Shown here: piece by piece, positions 53,871 to 62,427 of the stretch | Layout: each line of letters starts with the position of its first letter | Numbering within the stretch: position 1 is the stretch's first letter | From: Kumtagia ephedrae | GTDB taxonomy: Bacteria; Pseudomonadota; Alphaproteobacteria; Rhizobiales; Rhizobiaceae | Reading direction: 5' to 3' | DNA length: 64,000 bases | Assembly (NCBI RefSeq): GCF_003012745.1 | Contig: NZ_PXYK01000002.1 | Coordinates: 1-64,000, forward strand | Notes under the pieces: generated by a model | The model's database searches: none | The model's input: only the letters and a program-made list of their open reading frames with translations | Told to the model about the DNA's origin: nothing | Program-made: the position numbers and the translations under genes

Positions 53871-54380
53871 TCAGCCGCCAAAACTTCCGGCCTGGGTCGG
53901 AACATGCACGTAGTTGCGGTCGAAATAGAGCAGCGCATGGCCGTCCCGGCGCGAGCGGATGCCGACCACTTCGCCGATGAAGATGTTGTGCGTGCCGACC
54001 GGCCGGGCTTCGGCAAGCCGGCAGTCGAAGGAGACGATCGCATCGGCAAGGGCCTGATTGCCCGAGGGAAGGTCGATCCACTCGGCGGCCGCGTAGCGGG
54101 CCTCCATGTCTGACCGCTGGCCGGCGAAATAGCCGGCGAGTTCCTTGTGCTCCTGCGTCAGCACGTTGACACAGAAGCGGCGGTTCTCGACGAACAGACT
54201 GCCTTGCGCCGAGCGCATGTTCATGCAGACCAGCAGGGTCGGCGGCTCGTCGGTGACGCTGCACATGGCGGTCGCCGTGAAGCCGCCCCGGCCGGCCGCC
54301 CCGTTGGTGGTGACGACGTTGACGGGCGCGCAGACCCGCGCCATGGCGTTGCGGAATTCGGCCCTGGTGGCGGTGTCCAT
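53871..54380 (-). CDS. hpaC: Flavin reductase component (HpaC-like)
   Basis: 169 aa, flavin-reductase-like domain: AMARVCAPVNVVTTNG, GFTATAMCSVTDEPPTLLVCMN, and GHALLYFDRNYV at the end. It supplies reduced flavin to HpaB, encoded 10 bp upstream. Length and motif order fit HpaC of two-component 4-hydroxyphenylacetate 3-monooxygenase. Confidence 0.9.
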   Translation of the reverse strand: MDTATRAEFRNAMARVCAPVNVVTTNGAAGRGGFTATAMCSVTDEPPTLLVCMNMRSAQGSLFVENRRFCVNVLTQEHKELAGYFAGQRSDMEARYAAAEWIDLPSGNQALADAIVSFDCRLAEARPVGTHNIFIGEVVGIRSRRDGHALLYFDRNYVHVPTQAGSFGG

Positions 54381-54390
54381 GGCCGCCGCC

Positions 54391-55953
54391 TCATTCGGCG
54401 GCGTCGCGGACGGGCGATGCGTCGCCGAGCGGCGGCAGCCAGGTGTCGCCGGTCCAGCCCTTCTCGTCGTAGTCGGCCATGCACCGGTCGACCAGCGCCT
54501 CCATCTCCTTCAGCCGGCCGCCGCGCTCCGCGCCCTTCAGCACCTGCAGACGGACTTCCTCCGGCGCGCCGGCATAGTTGAGCTCGTAGAGGGCATGGCG
54601 CCCGCCGAACTCCGTGCCGGTCGCATCCCACAGCAGCTTCATGATCTTGATGCGCTCGACATGGCCCATGTCGTTGGAGCCGCGCACATATTGCGCGAGA
54701 TAGCGGTCGATCTCGGGATTGTCGAAATCGCGCGCCGAGGACGGCAGGTAGATGAGACCCGAGGCGATCACCCGGCGGACCGTGTCGACGACGCGCGGAT
54801 AGGCTTCCGACATGAAGGTGCGATAGGAAAGCGCGGCCTCCATGTTCGGCAGCACCGCGCCGTTGGCCCAGGGTTGCGGATTGCGCGCCATGGCGTGCGA
54901 AAAGCTCCAGAACATGTGCCGGAGCGCGATCACTTCGCCGAGCGCCGCCTGGTTGCCCCGGAAGGCGTCGCCGCCGGTGGCGCGCAGCGCCTTGGCGAGC
55001 AGCCCTGCGAGGAAGTCGAGTTTTACCGCGAAGCGCGTGCAGCCCTGAAAACAGTAGCCGTGCATGAAACCCGACGCCGGATGGAACGACAGGATTTTCT
55101 GCGCGTCGCGCAGCACCAGCACGTCCTCCCAGGGGATGAAGACGTCGTCGAGCACGAGGATCGCGTCGTTCTCGTCGAAGCGCGAGGACAGCGGATAGTC
55201 GAACGGATGGCCGACCGTGTTCGCCGTCTGCTCGTATGAGACCCGGCAGAACATCTTGACGCCCGGCGCGTTCATCGGGACGATGAACATGACCGACAGC
55301 GACGGATCCTCGGTCACCGTCGCCGAGCCCTGGGCCAGGAAGTTGTAGTGGGTGAGCGCCGACGAGGTGGCCACCACCTTGGCGCCCGAGACGTGGATGC
55401 CGGCGTCGGTTTCCCTGGTGATGTGGACGAACACGTCCTTCACGGCATCCGCCGGCTTGTGGCGATCGATCGGCGGATTGACGATGGCGTGGTTCATGAA
55501 CAGCACCGACTCCTGGGCGCGCTTGTGCCAGGCGAGCGCATTGTCCCTGAACGGGCCGTACCAGTCGGCATTGGCGCCGAGCGTGTTCATCAGCGCCGCC
55601 TTGTAGTCGGCGGTGCGGCCCATCCAGCCGTAGGACATGCGCGCCCACTCGGCGATTGCCCCCTGCTGGGCGACGAGTTCCTCCGACGAACGCGCCACGC
55701 GGAAGTACTTGTGCGTGTAGCCGCCGGAGCCGGTGTCGGTGGGCGATGTCAGCCTGTCCCGCGCGTCTGGAGCGTGCAGGGAATCGTAGAGCCGCGCCAG
55801 CGAGCGGGCAGCGTTGCGCATCGAGGGATGGGCGGTGACGTCGGCGACGCGTTCGCCATTGATATAGACCTCGCGCCCGTCCCGGAGGCTCGCGAGATAT
55901 TCCTGGCCTGTGAAGGGCCGGGCCTTGTCGCTGCGATGGTCTTCGGCGCGCAT
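54391..55953 (-). CDS. hpaB: 4-hydroxyphenylacetate 3-monooxygenase oxygenase (HpaB-like)
   Basis: 520 aa, HpaB/PvcC family FADH2-dependent monooxygenase: KARPFTGQEYLASLRDGREVY (by segments), SYGWMGRTADYKAALMNT, FFMHAI-like LFMNHAIVNPPIDRH, and the flavin-site segment DENDAILVLDDVFIPWEDVL. It hydroxylates 4-hydroxyphenylacetate to homoprotocatechuate. The gene is divergent from the AraC-type HpaA homologue, with about 93 bp between starts. Confidence 0.92.
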   Translation of the reverse strand: MRAEDHRSDKARPFTGQEYLASLRDGREVYINGERVADVTAHPSMRNAARSLARLYDSLHAPDARDRLTSPTDTGSGGYTHKYFRVARSSEELVAQQGAIAEWARMSYGWMGRTADYKAALMNTLGANADWYGPFRDNALAWHKRAQESVLFMNHAIVNPPIDRHKPADAVKDVFVHITRETDAGIHVSGAKVVATSSALTHYNFLAQGSATVTEDPSLSVMFIVPMNAPGVKMFCRVSYEQTANTVGHPFDYPLSSRFDENDAILVLDDVFIPWEDVLVLRDAQKILSFHPASGFMHGYCFQGCTRFAVKLDFLAGLLAKALRATGGDAFRGNQAALGEVIALRHMFWSFSHAMARNPQPWANGAVLPNMEAALSYRTFMSEAYPRVVDTVRRVIASGLIYLPSSARDFDNPEIDRYLAQYVRGSNDMGHVERIKIMKLLWDATGTEFGGRHALYELNYAGAPEEVRLQVLKGAERGGRLKEMEALVDRCMADYDEKGWTGDTWLPPLGDASPVRDAAE

Positions 55954-56046
55954 CGTTGTCTCCTCCTCTGGACCGTGCGGATGCTAGTCCCGGCCGGCGA
56001 GCGCGACCATGGACAAAGACGCAAATTCGCTGGTACTTTTTCCGGC

Positions 56047-56934
56047 ATGTCCGCGCGCCGCGATGTCCCCGAATTCTTCGTCTATGGCGAGCCGAGCCGC
56101 CCACTCGAAGTCGGCTTCCTCCATGTCGAAACCGTCATGGAACGCAAATCCCTGCACTTCGGCCATGTCGCTCCGCACCAGCATCCATCGATGGGGCAGA
56201 TCACATACTGGTTCCGGGGGAGCGGGACCTATCGCATCGAAGACGAGACTTGGAACTTTTCGGCACCGACGGTGAGCTTCGTGCCGAGCAACGTCATCCA
56301 TGGCTTCGACGTCGACGTGGAGTCCGACGCCTTCGTGATATCCATTTCGGACGGCATGCTGAAGACGCTGGCGCCGCGCGTCGATCTCGGCCTCGATGCG
56401 CCGGTCTTCATCACCGGCGGCCGTGACGATGCCGGCTGGGCGGGGATCGGCGCTCTCGTCGACATGATCGCGGCCGAGTATCGGACGCATGGCCCCGCCG
56501 CCGACAAGGTGCTGACGGGGCTGATCGGCGTCGTTCTGTCGCTGATCGCCCGTCTGGGAGAAGGCTCGACCGGTCTCTCGGCGTCGCCGACCGTAGCGCT
56601 CGCGGCAGCGCTGCGGCGGGCGGTCGATCGGCATTTCCGCAAGGATTTGCCGGTCGGCGCCTATGTCGAACTGCTGGCGACCACGCCGCATCTGCTCGAC
56701 AAGGCCGCCCACGAGGTCTTCGGCTCGACCGTCAAGGACATGCTGCAGAAGCGGCGGCTGCTCGAGGCGAAGCGGCTGCTGATGTTCACCATACGCCCGG
56801 TCGAGGACATCGGCCGCGAGGTGGGGTTCGGCGATCCCGCCTATTTCTCGCGCTTCTTCCGCCGGCACACGGGCGAGGCGCCGTCCGCATGGCGCCGCCG
56901 GCACCTCGAGCAGGATGCCCGCAGGCCGGCATAG
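56047..56934 (+). CDS. AraC-family activator, HpaA-like
   Basis: 295 aa. Cupin sensor domain at the N-terminus (HVAPHQHPSMGQITYWFRGSG by segments; VIHGFDVD) and a C-terminal AraC DNA-binding domain (TTPHLLDKAAHEVFGSTVKDML, then VEDIGREVGFGDPAYFSRFFRRHTGEAPSAWRR by segments). The position divergent from hpaBC matches HpaA, the activator of hpaBC in E. coli. Start ATG at 56047; in-frame upstream readings cross the promoter. Confidence 0.85.
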   Translation: MSARRDVPEFFVYGEPSRPLEVGFLHVETVMERKSLHFGHVAPHQHPSMGQITYWFRGSGTYRIEDETWNFSAPTVSFVPSNVIHGFDVDVESDAFVISISDGMLKTLAPRVDLGLDAPVFITGGRDDAGWAGIGALVDMIAAEYRTHGPAADKVLTGLIGVVLSLIARLGEGSTGLSASPTVALAAALRRAVDRHFRKDLPVGAYVELLATTPHLLDKAAHEVFGSTVKDMLQKRRLLEAKRLLMFTIRPVEDIGREVGFGDPAYFSRFFRRHTGEAPSAWRRRHLEQDARRPA

Positions 56935-57085
56935 ACCGGCGGGCCAGGGCTTGCGGCCACTCGTGCGACCGGGGAGAGCAGCATGCCGCAAGGCCTGCGG
57001 CACGCACCGCTCATTTCCCCTCACTTTTCGCACCTGCGAAGACGGAGGTTCCGGCTCTCATTTCGAGCCATTATTTGAGACAGTA

Positions 57086-57110
57086 TTCCTGCCCGGCGAT
57101 TAGGCAGGAA
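57086..57110. promoter_or_regulatory. Perfect 8-bp inverted repeat TTCCTGCC-N9-GGCAGGAA
   Basis: Arms 57086-57093 and 57103-57110, located 72 bp before the NlpA-family binding-protein start, in a 247-bp gap that also holds a smaller GGCTC/GAGCC hairpin at about 57053-57069. It could be an operator or a leader hairpin. I could not match it to a riboswitch family. Confidence 0.5.
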
Positions 57111-57181
57111 AAGCGTTCCTTTGCGCAAAATGGCGGCATCGCCGATGATCCAGCCTCAACAGCAACCTGCCAGGAACGATC

Positions 57182-58030
57182 ATGTCCGACCCGAAAAATA
57201 CATATCCGCTCGCCAGCGCCGTTCCCCGCCGGACCGGCCTCGGCATGCTGGTCGCCTCCGCCGTGGCGCTCGGCAGCTTCGCATTCGCCGCGCCGGTCCT
57301 CGCCCAGGACAAGAAGGAGATCAAGGTCGGCATCATCAGCGGCGAGGACGAGGACGTGTGGCGCGTCGTCGTCGAGGAAGGCGCCAGGCGCGGCCTCACC
57401 ATCGAGACCGTGGTCTTCAACGACTACACCCAGCCGAACGAGGCGCTGGAACGCGGCGAGATAGATGCCAACGCCTTCCAGCACCAGCCCTATCTCGACA
57501 ACCAGATCAAGACGCAGGGCTACCACATCGTGCCGGCCGGCTATACCGCCGTGTGGCCGATCGGCCTCTATTCGAAGAAGCACAAGACAGTCGCCGAGTT
57601 GCCGGAAGGCGCCGTGGTCGGCGTGCCCAACGATCCGTCGAACGAGGGCCGCGCGCTGCGCGTGCTGCAGAACGAAGGGCTGATCAAGCTGAAGGACGGC
57701 ACCGGCATCCTCGCCACCGTGACCGACATCGCCGAAAATCCGAGGAAGCTCGACATCAAGGAACTCGACGCCGGCATCGTCGGACGCTCGGTCGACGATC
57801 TCGACGCGGCGGTGGTGAACACCGACTGGGCGCTGAAGAGCGGCCTGACCCCTGACGAGCGCATCGCCCAGGAGCCGGTGGCCGACAATCCGTACCGCAA
57901 CTTCATCGCCGTGAAAGCCGGCGCCGAGAACGAGTCTTGGGTGAAGACCCTGGTCGAATCCTACCAGAACGAAACGGTGAAGGCCGAGTTCGATCGGGTG
58001 TACAAGGGAACGGGCATCAGCGCCTACTGA
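57182..58030 (+). CDS. NlpA/MetQ-family ABC solute-binding protein
   Basis: 282 aa. N-terminal PRRTGLGMLVASAVALGSF with cleavage near VLA-QD; no lipobox cysteine, so a soluble periplasmic protein unlike most lipoprotein MetQs, and a twin-arginine element (PRRTGLG) is present. NlpA landmarks: KVGIISGEDEDVWRVV, GEIDANAFQHQPYLDNQ, VGVPNDPSNEGRALRVLQ. AGGA precedes the ATG. It serves the MetN/MetI-type pair downstream. Ligand may be methionine or another sulfur or amino compound. Confidence 0.88.
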   Translation: MSDPKNTYPLASAVPRRTGLGMLVASAVALGSFAFAAPVLAQDKKEIKVGIISGEDEDVWRVVVEEGARRGLTIETVVFNDYTQPNEALERGEIDANAFQHQPYLDNQIKTQGYHIVPAGYTAVWPIGLYSKKHKTVAELPEGAVVGVPNDPSNEGRALRVLQNEGLIKLKDGTGILATVTDIAENPRKLDIKELDAGIVGRSVDDLDAAVVNTDWALKSGLTPDERIAQEPVADNPYRNFIAVKAGAENESWVKTLVESYQNETVKAEFDRVYKGTGISAY

Positions 58031-58109
58031 GCGCCGATATCGCACCGGCTGCGGCGGCCTGCGTTCCACGCGGGCCGCCGACCTGTTTTTACTCGGACCT
58101 GGACGTATA

Positions 58110-59189
58110 ATGAACGTACACTTTTCAGCAGGAGTGCCGGTGGAGCGCGCCGGGCTGCACCATGATGTCGTCCGCCTGACCGACCTGCGCCGCCGGTTCG
58201 GGCGGACGGCGGCACTCGACGGCGTCTCGCTGACCGTCCACAAGGGCGAGATTCTCGGCATCATCGGTCGCAGCGGCGCGGGCAAATCGACGCTGATCCG
58301 CTGCCTCAACGGCCTGGAGCGACCCGATTCCGGCGAGGTGTTCATCGAGGGCCGGGAGATCAGCCGGCTCGGCGAGCGCGACCTGCAGCCGCTGCGCCGG
58401 CGCATCGGTATGATCTTCCAGCATTTCAACCTGCTGTCAGCCAAGACCGTGGTGCAGAACGTCGCCCTGCCGTTGAAGATCGCGGGAATCGGCAAGGCGG
58501 AGCGCGTCCGCCGGGCCGCCGAGCTTCTGGATCTCGTCGGGCTGCCCGAGAAGGCCGGAAGCTATCCGGCGCAGCTTTCCGGCGGCCAGAAGCAGCGTGT
58601 CGGCATAGCCCGCGCGCTGGCCGCCAATCCGGCCCTGCTGCTTTCGGACGAGGCGACGTCGGCGCTCGATCCTGAGACGACGCGCTCGATCCTGGCGCTG
58701 CTGAAGGACATCAACCGCCGGTTCGGACTCACCATCCTGCTCATCACCCACGAGATGGAGGTGATCCGGTCGATCGCCGATCGTGTTGCGGTCATAGACC
58801 AGGGACGCATCGTCGAGGAAGGACCGGTCTGGTCGGTCTTTGCCGAACCGAAGTCGGAGGTCACGCAACGGCTGCTTGCCGGCATGCGTCCGCAGTTGCC
58901 GCCGGAGATCGCGGGCAGGCTTTCGCCCGAACCCGTCGGGGAGGCCGTGCTCAGGATCGACATCTTCGGCGACGCGGCGCGCCAGGCGCTGCTCTCCGAC
59001 CTTGCCGGCACGCTGAAGGTGTCCTTCCGGCTGATCCACGGCGGCATCGAGACGATCCAGGGCGAGCCGGTCGGCACGCTGTTCCTGATGATCCCGGGCG
59101 GCGGCGAAGACGTGGCCAGGGTCAGCCAATTTCTTCAAGCGCGCGGCGCGCGAACCGAGGTGCTCGGCCATGTCGCCGGTGATGCTTGA
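58110..59189 (+). CDS. MetN-type ABC ATPase with NIL domain
   Basis: 359 aa. Walker A GRSGAGKST, Q-loop FQHFNLLSAKTV, signature QLSGGQKQR, and Walker B LLLSDEATSALDPETT with MetN's Ser/Ala variation, followed by a C-terminal NIL (ligand-sensing) domain of about 75 residues (RIDIFGDAARQALL, FRLIHGGIETIQGEPVGTL). An alternative GTG start at 58140 has AGGAG 5 nt upstream and would remove 10 residues. It ends inside the permease gene. Confidence 0.9.
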   Translation: MNVHFSAGVPVERAGLHHDVVRLTDLRRRFGRTAALDGVSLTVHKGEILGIIGRSGAGKSTLIRCLNGLERPDSGEVFIEGREISRLGERDLQPLRRRIGMIFQHFNLLSAKTVVQNVALPLKIAGIGKAERVRRAAELLDLVGLPEKAGSYPAQLSGGQKQRVGIARALAANPALLLSDEATSALDPETTRSILALLKDINRRFGLTILLITHEMEVIRSIADRVAVIDQGRIVEEGPVWSVFAEPKSEVTQRLLAGMRPQLPPEIAGRLSPEPVGEAVLRIDIFGDAARQALLSDLAGTLKVSFRLIHGGIETIQGEPVGTLFLMIPGGGEDVARVSQFLQARGARTEVLGHVAGDA

Positions 59190-59826
59190 ACTGCTTGTCC
59201 GCTCGACCTGGGAAACCATCCTGATGACGGCCGCCTCCGGCCTGATCTCGCTGGTCGCGGGCCTGCCGCTCGGCCTGGCGCTGGTCGCCACCGATCGCGG
59301 CGGCATCGCCGAGAACCTGTGGTTCAATCGTATCCTCGGCGCCGTCATCAACGGTTTCCGCTCGGTGCCGTTCATCATCCTGCTCGTTGCCTTGATCCCG
59401 CTGACGCGGTTGATCGTCGGCACGTCGATCGGCACCTGGGCGGCGATCGTGCCGCTGTCGATCGCCGCCACGCCCTACTATGCGCGCATCGCGGAGGTTT
59501 CGCTGCGCGAGGTGGATCACGGGCTGGTCGAGGCGGCCCGCGCCATGGGCGGCAACCGCTGGACGATCATCCGCGAGGTGCTGGTCCCGGAAGCGCTGCC
59601 CGGCCTCGTCGCCGGCTTCACCGTGACGCTGGTGACGCTCGTCGGCGCGTCGGCCATGGCCGGCGCGATCGGCGCGGGCGGCCTCGGGGATCTGGCCATC
59701 CGCTACGGCTACCAGCGCTTCGAAACGATGGTGATGATCGCCGTGGTCGCCGTGCTGATCGTGCTGGTATGCCTCATCCAGTATGCCGGCGACCGGCTCG
59801 TCGCCAGGCTCGACCATCGCGCCTGA
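59170..59826 (+). CDS. MetI-type ABC permease
   Basis: 218 aa with five to six hydrophobic segments and the EAA loop VEAARAMGGNRWTIIREVLVPEA. Small single-permease type, as in MetNIQ. Overlaps the ATPase gene by 20 bp (or 8 bp from an internal ATG at 59182); GAGG lies about 10 nt before the first ATG. It completes the importer. Confidence 0.9.
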   Translation: MSPVMLELLVRSTWETILMTAASGLISLVAGLPLGLALVATDRGGIAENLWFNRILGAVINGFRSVPFIILLVALIPLTRLIVGTSIGTWAAIVPLSIAATPYYARIAEVSLREVDHGLVEAARAMGGNRWTIIREVLVPEALPGLVAGFTVTLVTLVGASAMAGAIGAGGLGDLAIRYGYQRFETMVMIAVVAVLIVLVCLIQYAGDRLVARLDHRA

Positions 59827-59945
59827 CGGGCGCCGGCCGGCGGCGTGCCGTCGTCGTCTGTCACGTCACCGCCGGACGGCTGCCCTCTTGTGCTTGCGCA
59901 TCCGCGTTCGCTATCAGCGTCGCAGATCAAGAAGGGCGAAGCGGC

Positions 59946-60689
59946 ATGGACAGTCTGGTTGGAAAAGTCGCCTGGGTCACCGGAGCGGGCAGCGGCATCG
60001 GACAGGCGGTCGCCACCGCGCTGGCGGGCGCCGGCTGCGTCGCGGTGCTGACGGGTCGGCGCCAGGAGGCGCTGGAGCAGACAGCGGAGAAAATCGCCGC
60101 CAGCGGCGGAACGGCCGTTGCGCGGGCCGGCGACCTGACGCAGCCGGACACGGCGGGCGCGATCGTGGGCGAGATCGAGGAGCGGTTCGGGCGCCTCGAC
60201 ATCCTCGTCAACAATGCCGGCGGCAACATCGCCGAAAGGGCGTGGCGGGACCTGACGACGGACAGCATCGATTCGCTGATCAACGGCAACCTGTCGGCAG
60301 CCTTCTACTGCGCGGCGGCCGCGATGCACCCCATGCGCCGAGCCAAGCAAGGGCTGCTGATCCATACCGCTTCGTGGGCGGGAAAATTCATCCACCCGGT
60401 GAGCGGGCCCGTCTATACGGCGGCCAAGCACGCCGTCGTGGCGATGAGCCAGAGCATCAACATGGAGGAATACCGCAGCGGCATCCGCTCGACCGCCATC
60501 CTGCCGGCCGAGGTGGCGACGCCGATCCTCGACAAGCGCCCGCAGCCGCCGAGCGCGCAGGAGCGGGCCGAGATGCTGCAGCCGGAGGATCTGGCCGAGC
60601 TCGTGCTGTTCCTCGCCACGCGGCCCGCCTCGGTCTGCCTCAACGAGATCGTGATCAGCGCCCGGCTGAACAAGTTCTACGAACGGTGA
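59946..60689 (+). CDS. SDR-family oxidoreductase
   Basis: 247 aa. VTGAGSGIG near the N-terminus, NNAGGN, a Ser in IHTASWAGK, and YTAAKHAV as Tyr-Lys pair. C-terminus SVCLNEIVI is of the YdfG/serine-dehydrogenase-like type without VDGG. Starts 119 bp after the permease with an AAGGG ahead of the ATG, so possibly in the same transcript; convergent with the GMC gene. Confidence 0.86.
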   Translation: MDSLVGKVAWVTGAGSGIGQAVATALAGAGCVAVLTGRRQEALEQTAEKIAASGGTAVARAGDLTQPDTAGAIVGEIEERFGRLDILVNNAGGNIAERAWRDLTTDSIDSLINGNLSAAFYCAAAAMHPMRRAKQGLLIHTASWAGKFIHPVSGPVYTAAKHAVVAMSQSINMEEYRSGIRSTAILPAEVATPILDKRPQPPSAQERAEMLQPEDLAELVLFLATRPASVCLNEIVISARLNKFYER

Positions 60690-60756
60690 TCGCATATCCC
60701 GTCGGCCGCCGCGATCGATCCTTCCGATGGCAATCGCATATGGCGAGCGGCTCGCG

Positions 60757-60881
60757 CCCCCACCCCTAACCCCTCCCCTCAAGGGGGAGGGGGATTTTGT
60801 GGTCGCCATGCCGAGCGAAATCGCAACCGATTCACGTTTGGCGGAACCGCGGCAAGATCCCCCTTGAGGGGTGGGGGTAAG
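60757..60881. repeat. Dispersed C/G-rich palindromic repeat, copy 2
   Basis: The left part (60757-60794) is identical to 28215-28252 and similarity extends about 25 bases further (CGCCATGCCGA...GAAA). The right part (about 60855-60881) closes the hairpin as a shortened version (CCCTTGAGGGGTGGGGGT), so the copy has an internal deletion relative to copy 1. Located between convergent SDR and GMC genes. Confidence 0.8.
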
Positions 60882-60902
60882 TTTGTATGCACGCTCGCCG
60901 GC

Positions 60903-62402
60903 TCAAGCCGGCGAGCGGGCGATCAGCTCGGCGGCGCGGCGGCCGATCATCATGCAGGTCGGGGCGATGTTGACGCTGACCATGGTCGGCATGATCGAGG
61001 CGTCGGCGACGCGCAGGCCCGGCACGCCGATGACGCGCAGCTCGGGATCGACCACAGCCCGCGGGTCGGCCGGATCGCCCATCCGGCAGGTACCGGCGGG
61101 GTGATAGCCGGTCGTCACCGTTTCGCGCACGAAATCGGCGATTTCCTCGTCGTCCCGGCAGTCCGCGCCGGGAGCAAGCTCGGCGCCGGCCCAGCCCTGC
61201 ATCGCCGGCGCCGCGAACAGCCGGCGCGCGGCTTTGACGCCGCCGACCATGATGCGCATGTCGTAACCGTCGGGATCGCTGAAATAGGCCGGATCGACGG
61301 CGGGATGATCGTGCGGGCCGGGCGACGAGAGGCACACGCTCCCCTCGCTTCTCGCCCGGTTGACCGTGAAATAGGCGGCGAAACCGAAAGGGGCGGATGG
61401 ATAGCCGGCCGGTGCCGTCTGCTGCTCGAACAGCTCCGGTCCGAGCTGGATCTCGATGTCCGGCCAGGGCGCATCCGGCTCGACGCGCTCGAACAGGACG
61501 CCCGCATAGTTCCAGACCTCGTCGCGCGCCAAAGGCCGCGTCGCCGCAATATTCACGCAGGCGGCGGGGTGGTCGAGCAGATGGCGCCCGACGCCGGGAA
61601 GGTCCCTGCGCACCTCAAGTCCGAACTCGCGCAGATGATCGGCCGGGCCGATGCCCGACAGCATCAGCAACTTCGGCGTCTCCAGCGCGCCGGCTGACAG
61701 CACGACCTCGCGGCGGGCGCGGATCGGTCCGCGGCTGGTCTCGACGCCGGTCACTTCGTTGCCGGGCCCGAACAGCAGCCGCTCCACCGCGGTCTCCGTC
61801 AGCACGGCGAGATTCGCCGGAAGGGAGGACGGCGGCCGCAGGAAGACGACCGACGTCGACTGGCGGTACGCTCCGGACTTGCTCATCCGGTAGTCGCCCA
61901 TGCCGATATCGAAGGGGGTGCTGAAGTCGATGCGTTCGAAGCCGGACTGACGCGCCGCGTCGAACAGCACGCGGTGCGAATCGAGGTCGGCCGCCTGGGT
62001 CTCGACCTTGACGCTCGCCTCGAGCGCCTCGAAATGCGGAAGGATCGCGTCGGGTCCCCATCCCAGCGCGCCGGCGGCGGCCCAGTCGTCGAAATCGCTG
62101 GCCGGCGGCCGGAACCAGATGCAGGTGTTCTGCGAGGTCGAGCCGCCGAGCACGCGGCTCACCGGATAGCTGAAGCGCCCGTTTCCCCGTGTCGGCGGCA
62201 CGATCGCGATGCGCGTTCCGAGCGGGCCTGCGGGAACCTCGCGGTAGCGCCGGAAATCCAGCACCTCGTCCTTGTCCGCATCGCTCGGACCGATCTCCAG
62301 CAGCGCCACGCTGGCGCTCGTCCTCTCGGCCAGCGTCCTGGCGAGCACCGCGCCGGCGCCGCCACCGCCAACCACGACATAGTCGAATTCCAGGCTGTCC
62401 AT
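60903..62402 (-). CDS. GMC-family FAD oxidoreductase (choline-dehydrogenase-like)
   Basis: 499 aa from the ATG; a GTG at 62423 would add 7 residues. FAD-binding DYVVVGGGGAGAVLARTLAE at the N-terminus, GGSTSQNTCIWFRPPASDFDDW (segments), GALETPKLLMLSGIGP (GMC signature 2), and the C-terminal active-site TTGYHPAGTCRMG with the catalytic His, then NIAPTCMMIGRRAAELI. It oxidises an alcohol with FAD. It lies 25 bp downstream of the SDR gene on the same strand. Confidence 0.9.
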   Translation of the reverse strand: MDSLEFDYVVVGGGGAGAVLARTLAERTSASVALLEIGPSDADKDEVLDFRRYREVPAGPLGTRIAIVPPTRGNGRFSYPVSRVLGGSTSQNTCIWFRPPASDFDDWAAAGALGWGPDAILPHFEALEASVKVETQAADLDSHRVLFDAARQSGFERIDFSTPFDIGMGDYRMSKSGAYRQSTSVVFLRPPSSLPANLAVLTETAVERLLFGPGNEVTGVETSRGPIRARREVVLSAGALETPKLLMLSGIGPADHLREFGLEVRRDLPGVGRHLLDHPAACVNIAATRPLARDEVWNYAGVLFERVEPDAPWPDIEIQLGPELFEQQTAPAGYPSAPFGFAAYFTVNRARSEGSVCLSSPGPHDHPAVDPAYFSDPDGYDMRIMVGGVKAARRLFAAPAMQGWAGAELAPGADCRDDEEIADFVRETVTTGYHPAGTCRMGDPADPRAVVDPELRVIGVPGLRVADASIMPTMVSVNIAPTCMMIGRRAAELIARSPA

Positions 62403-62427
62403 CGCCGATCTTGCCGCCTGCACCAGC

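Noticed and set aside
56935-57181. SAM riboswitch before the MetQ-type gene
   Set aside because: Only short hairpins are seen; I could not place the conserved core of SAM-I or SAM-II by eye. A covariance search would be decisive.
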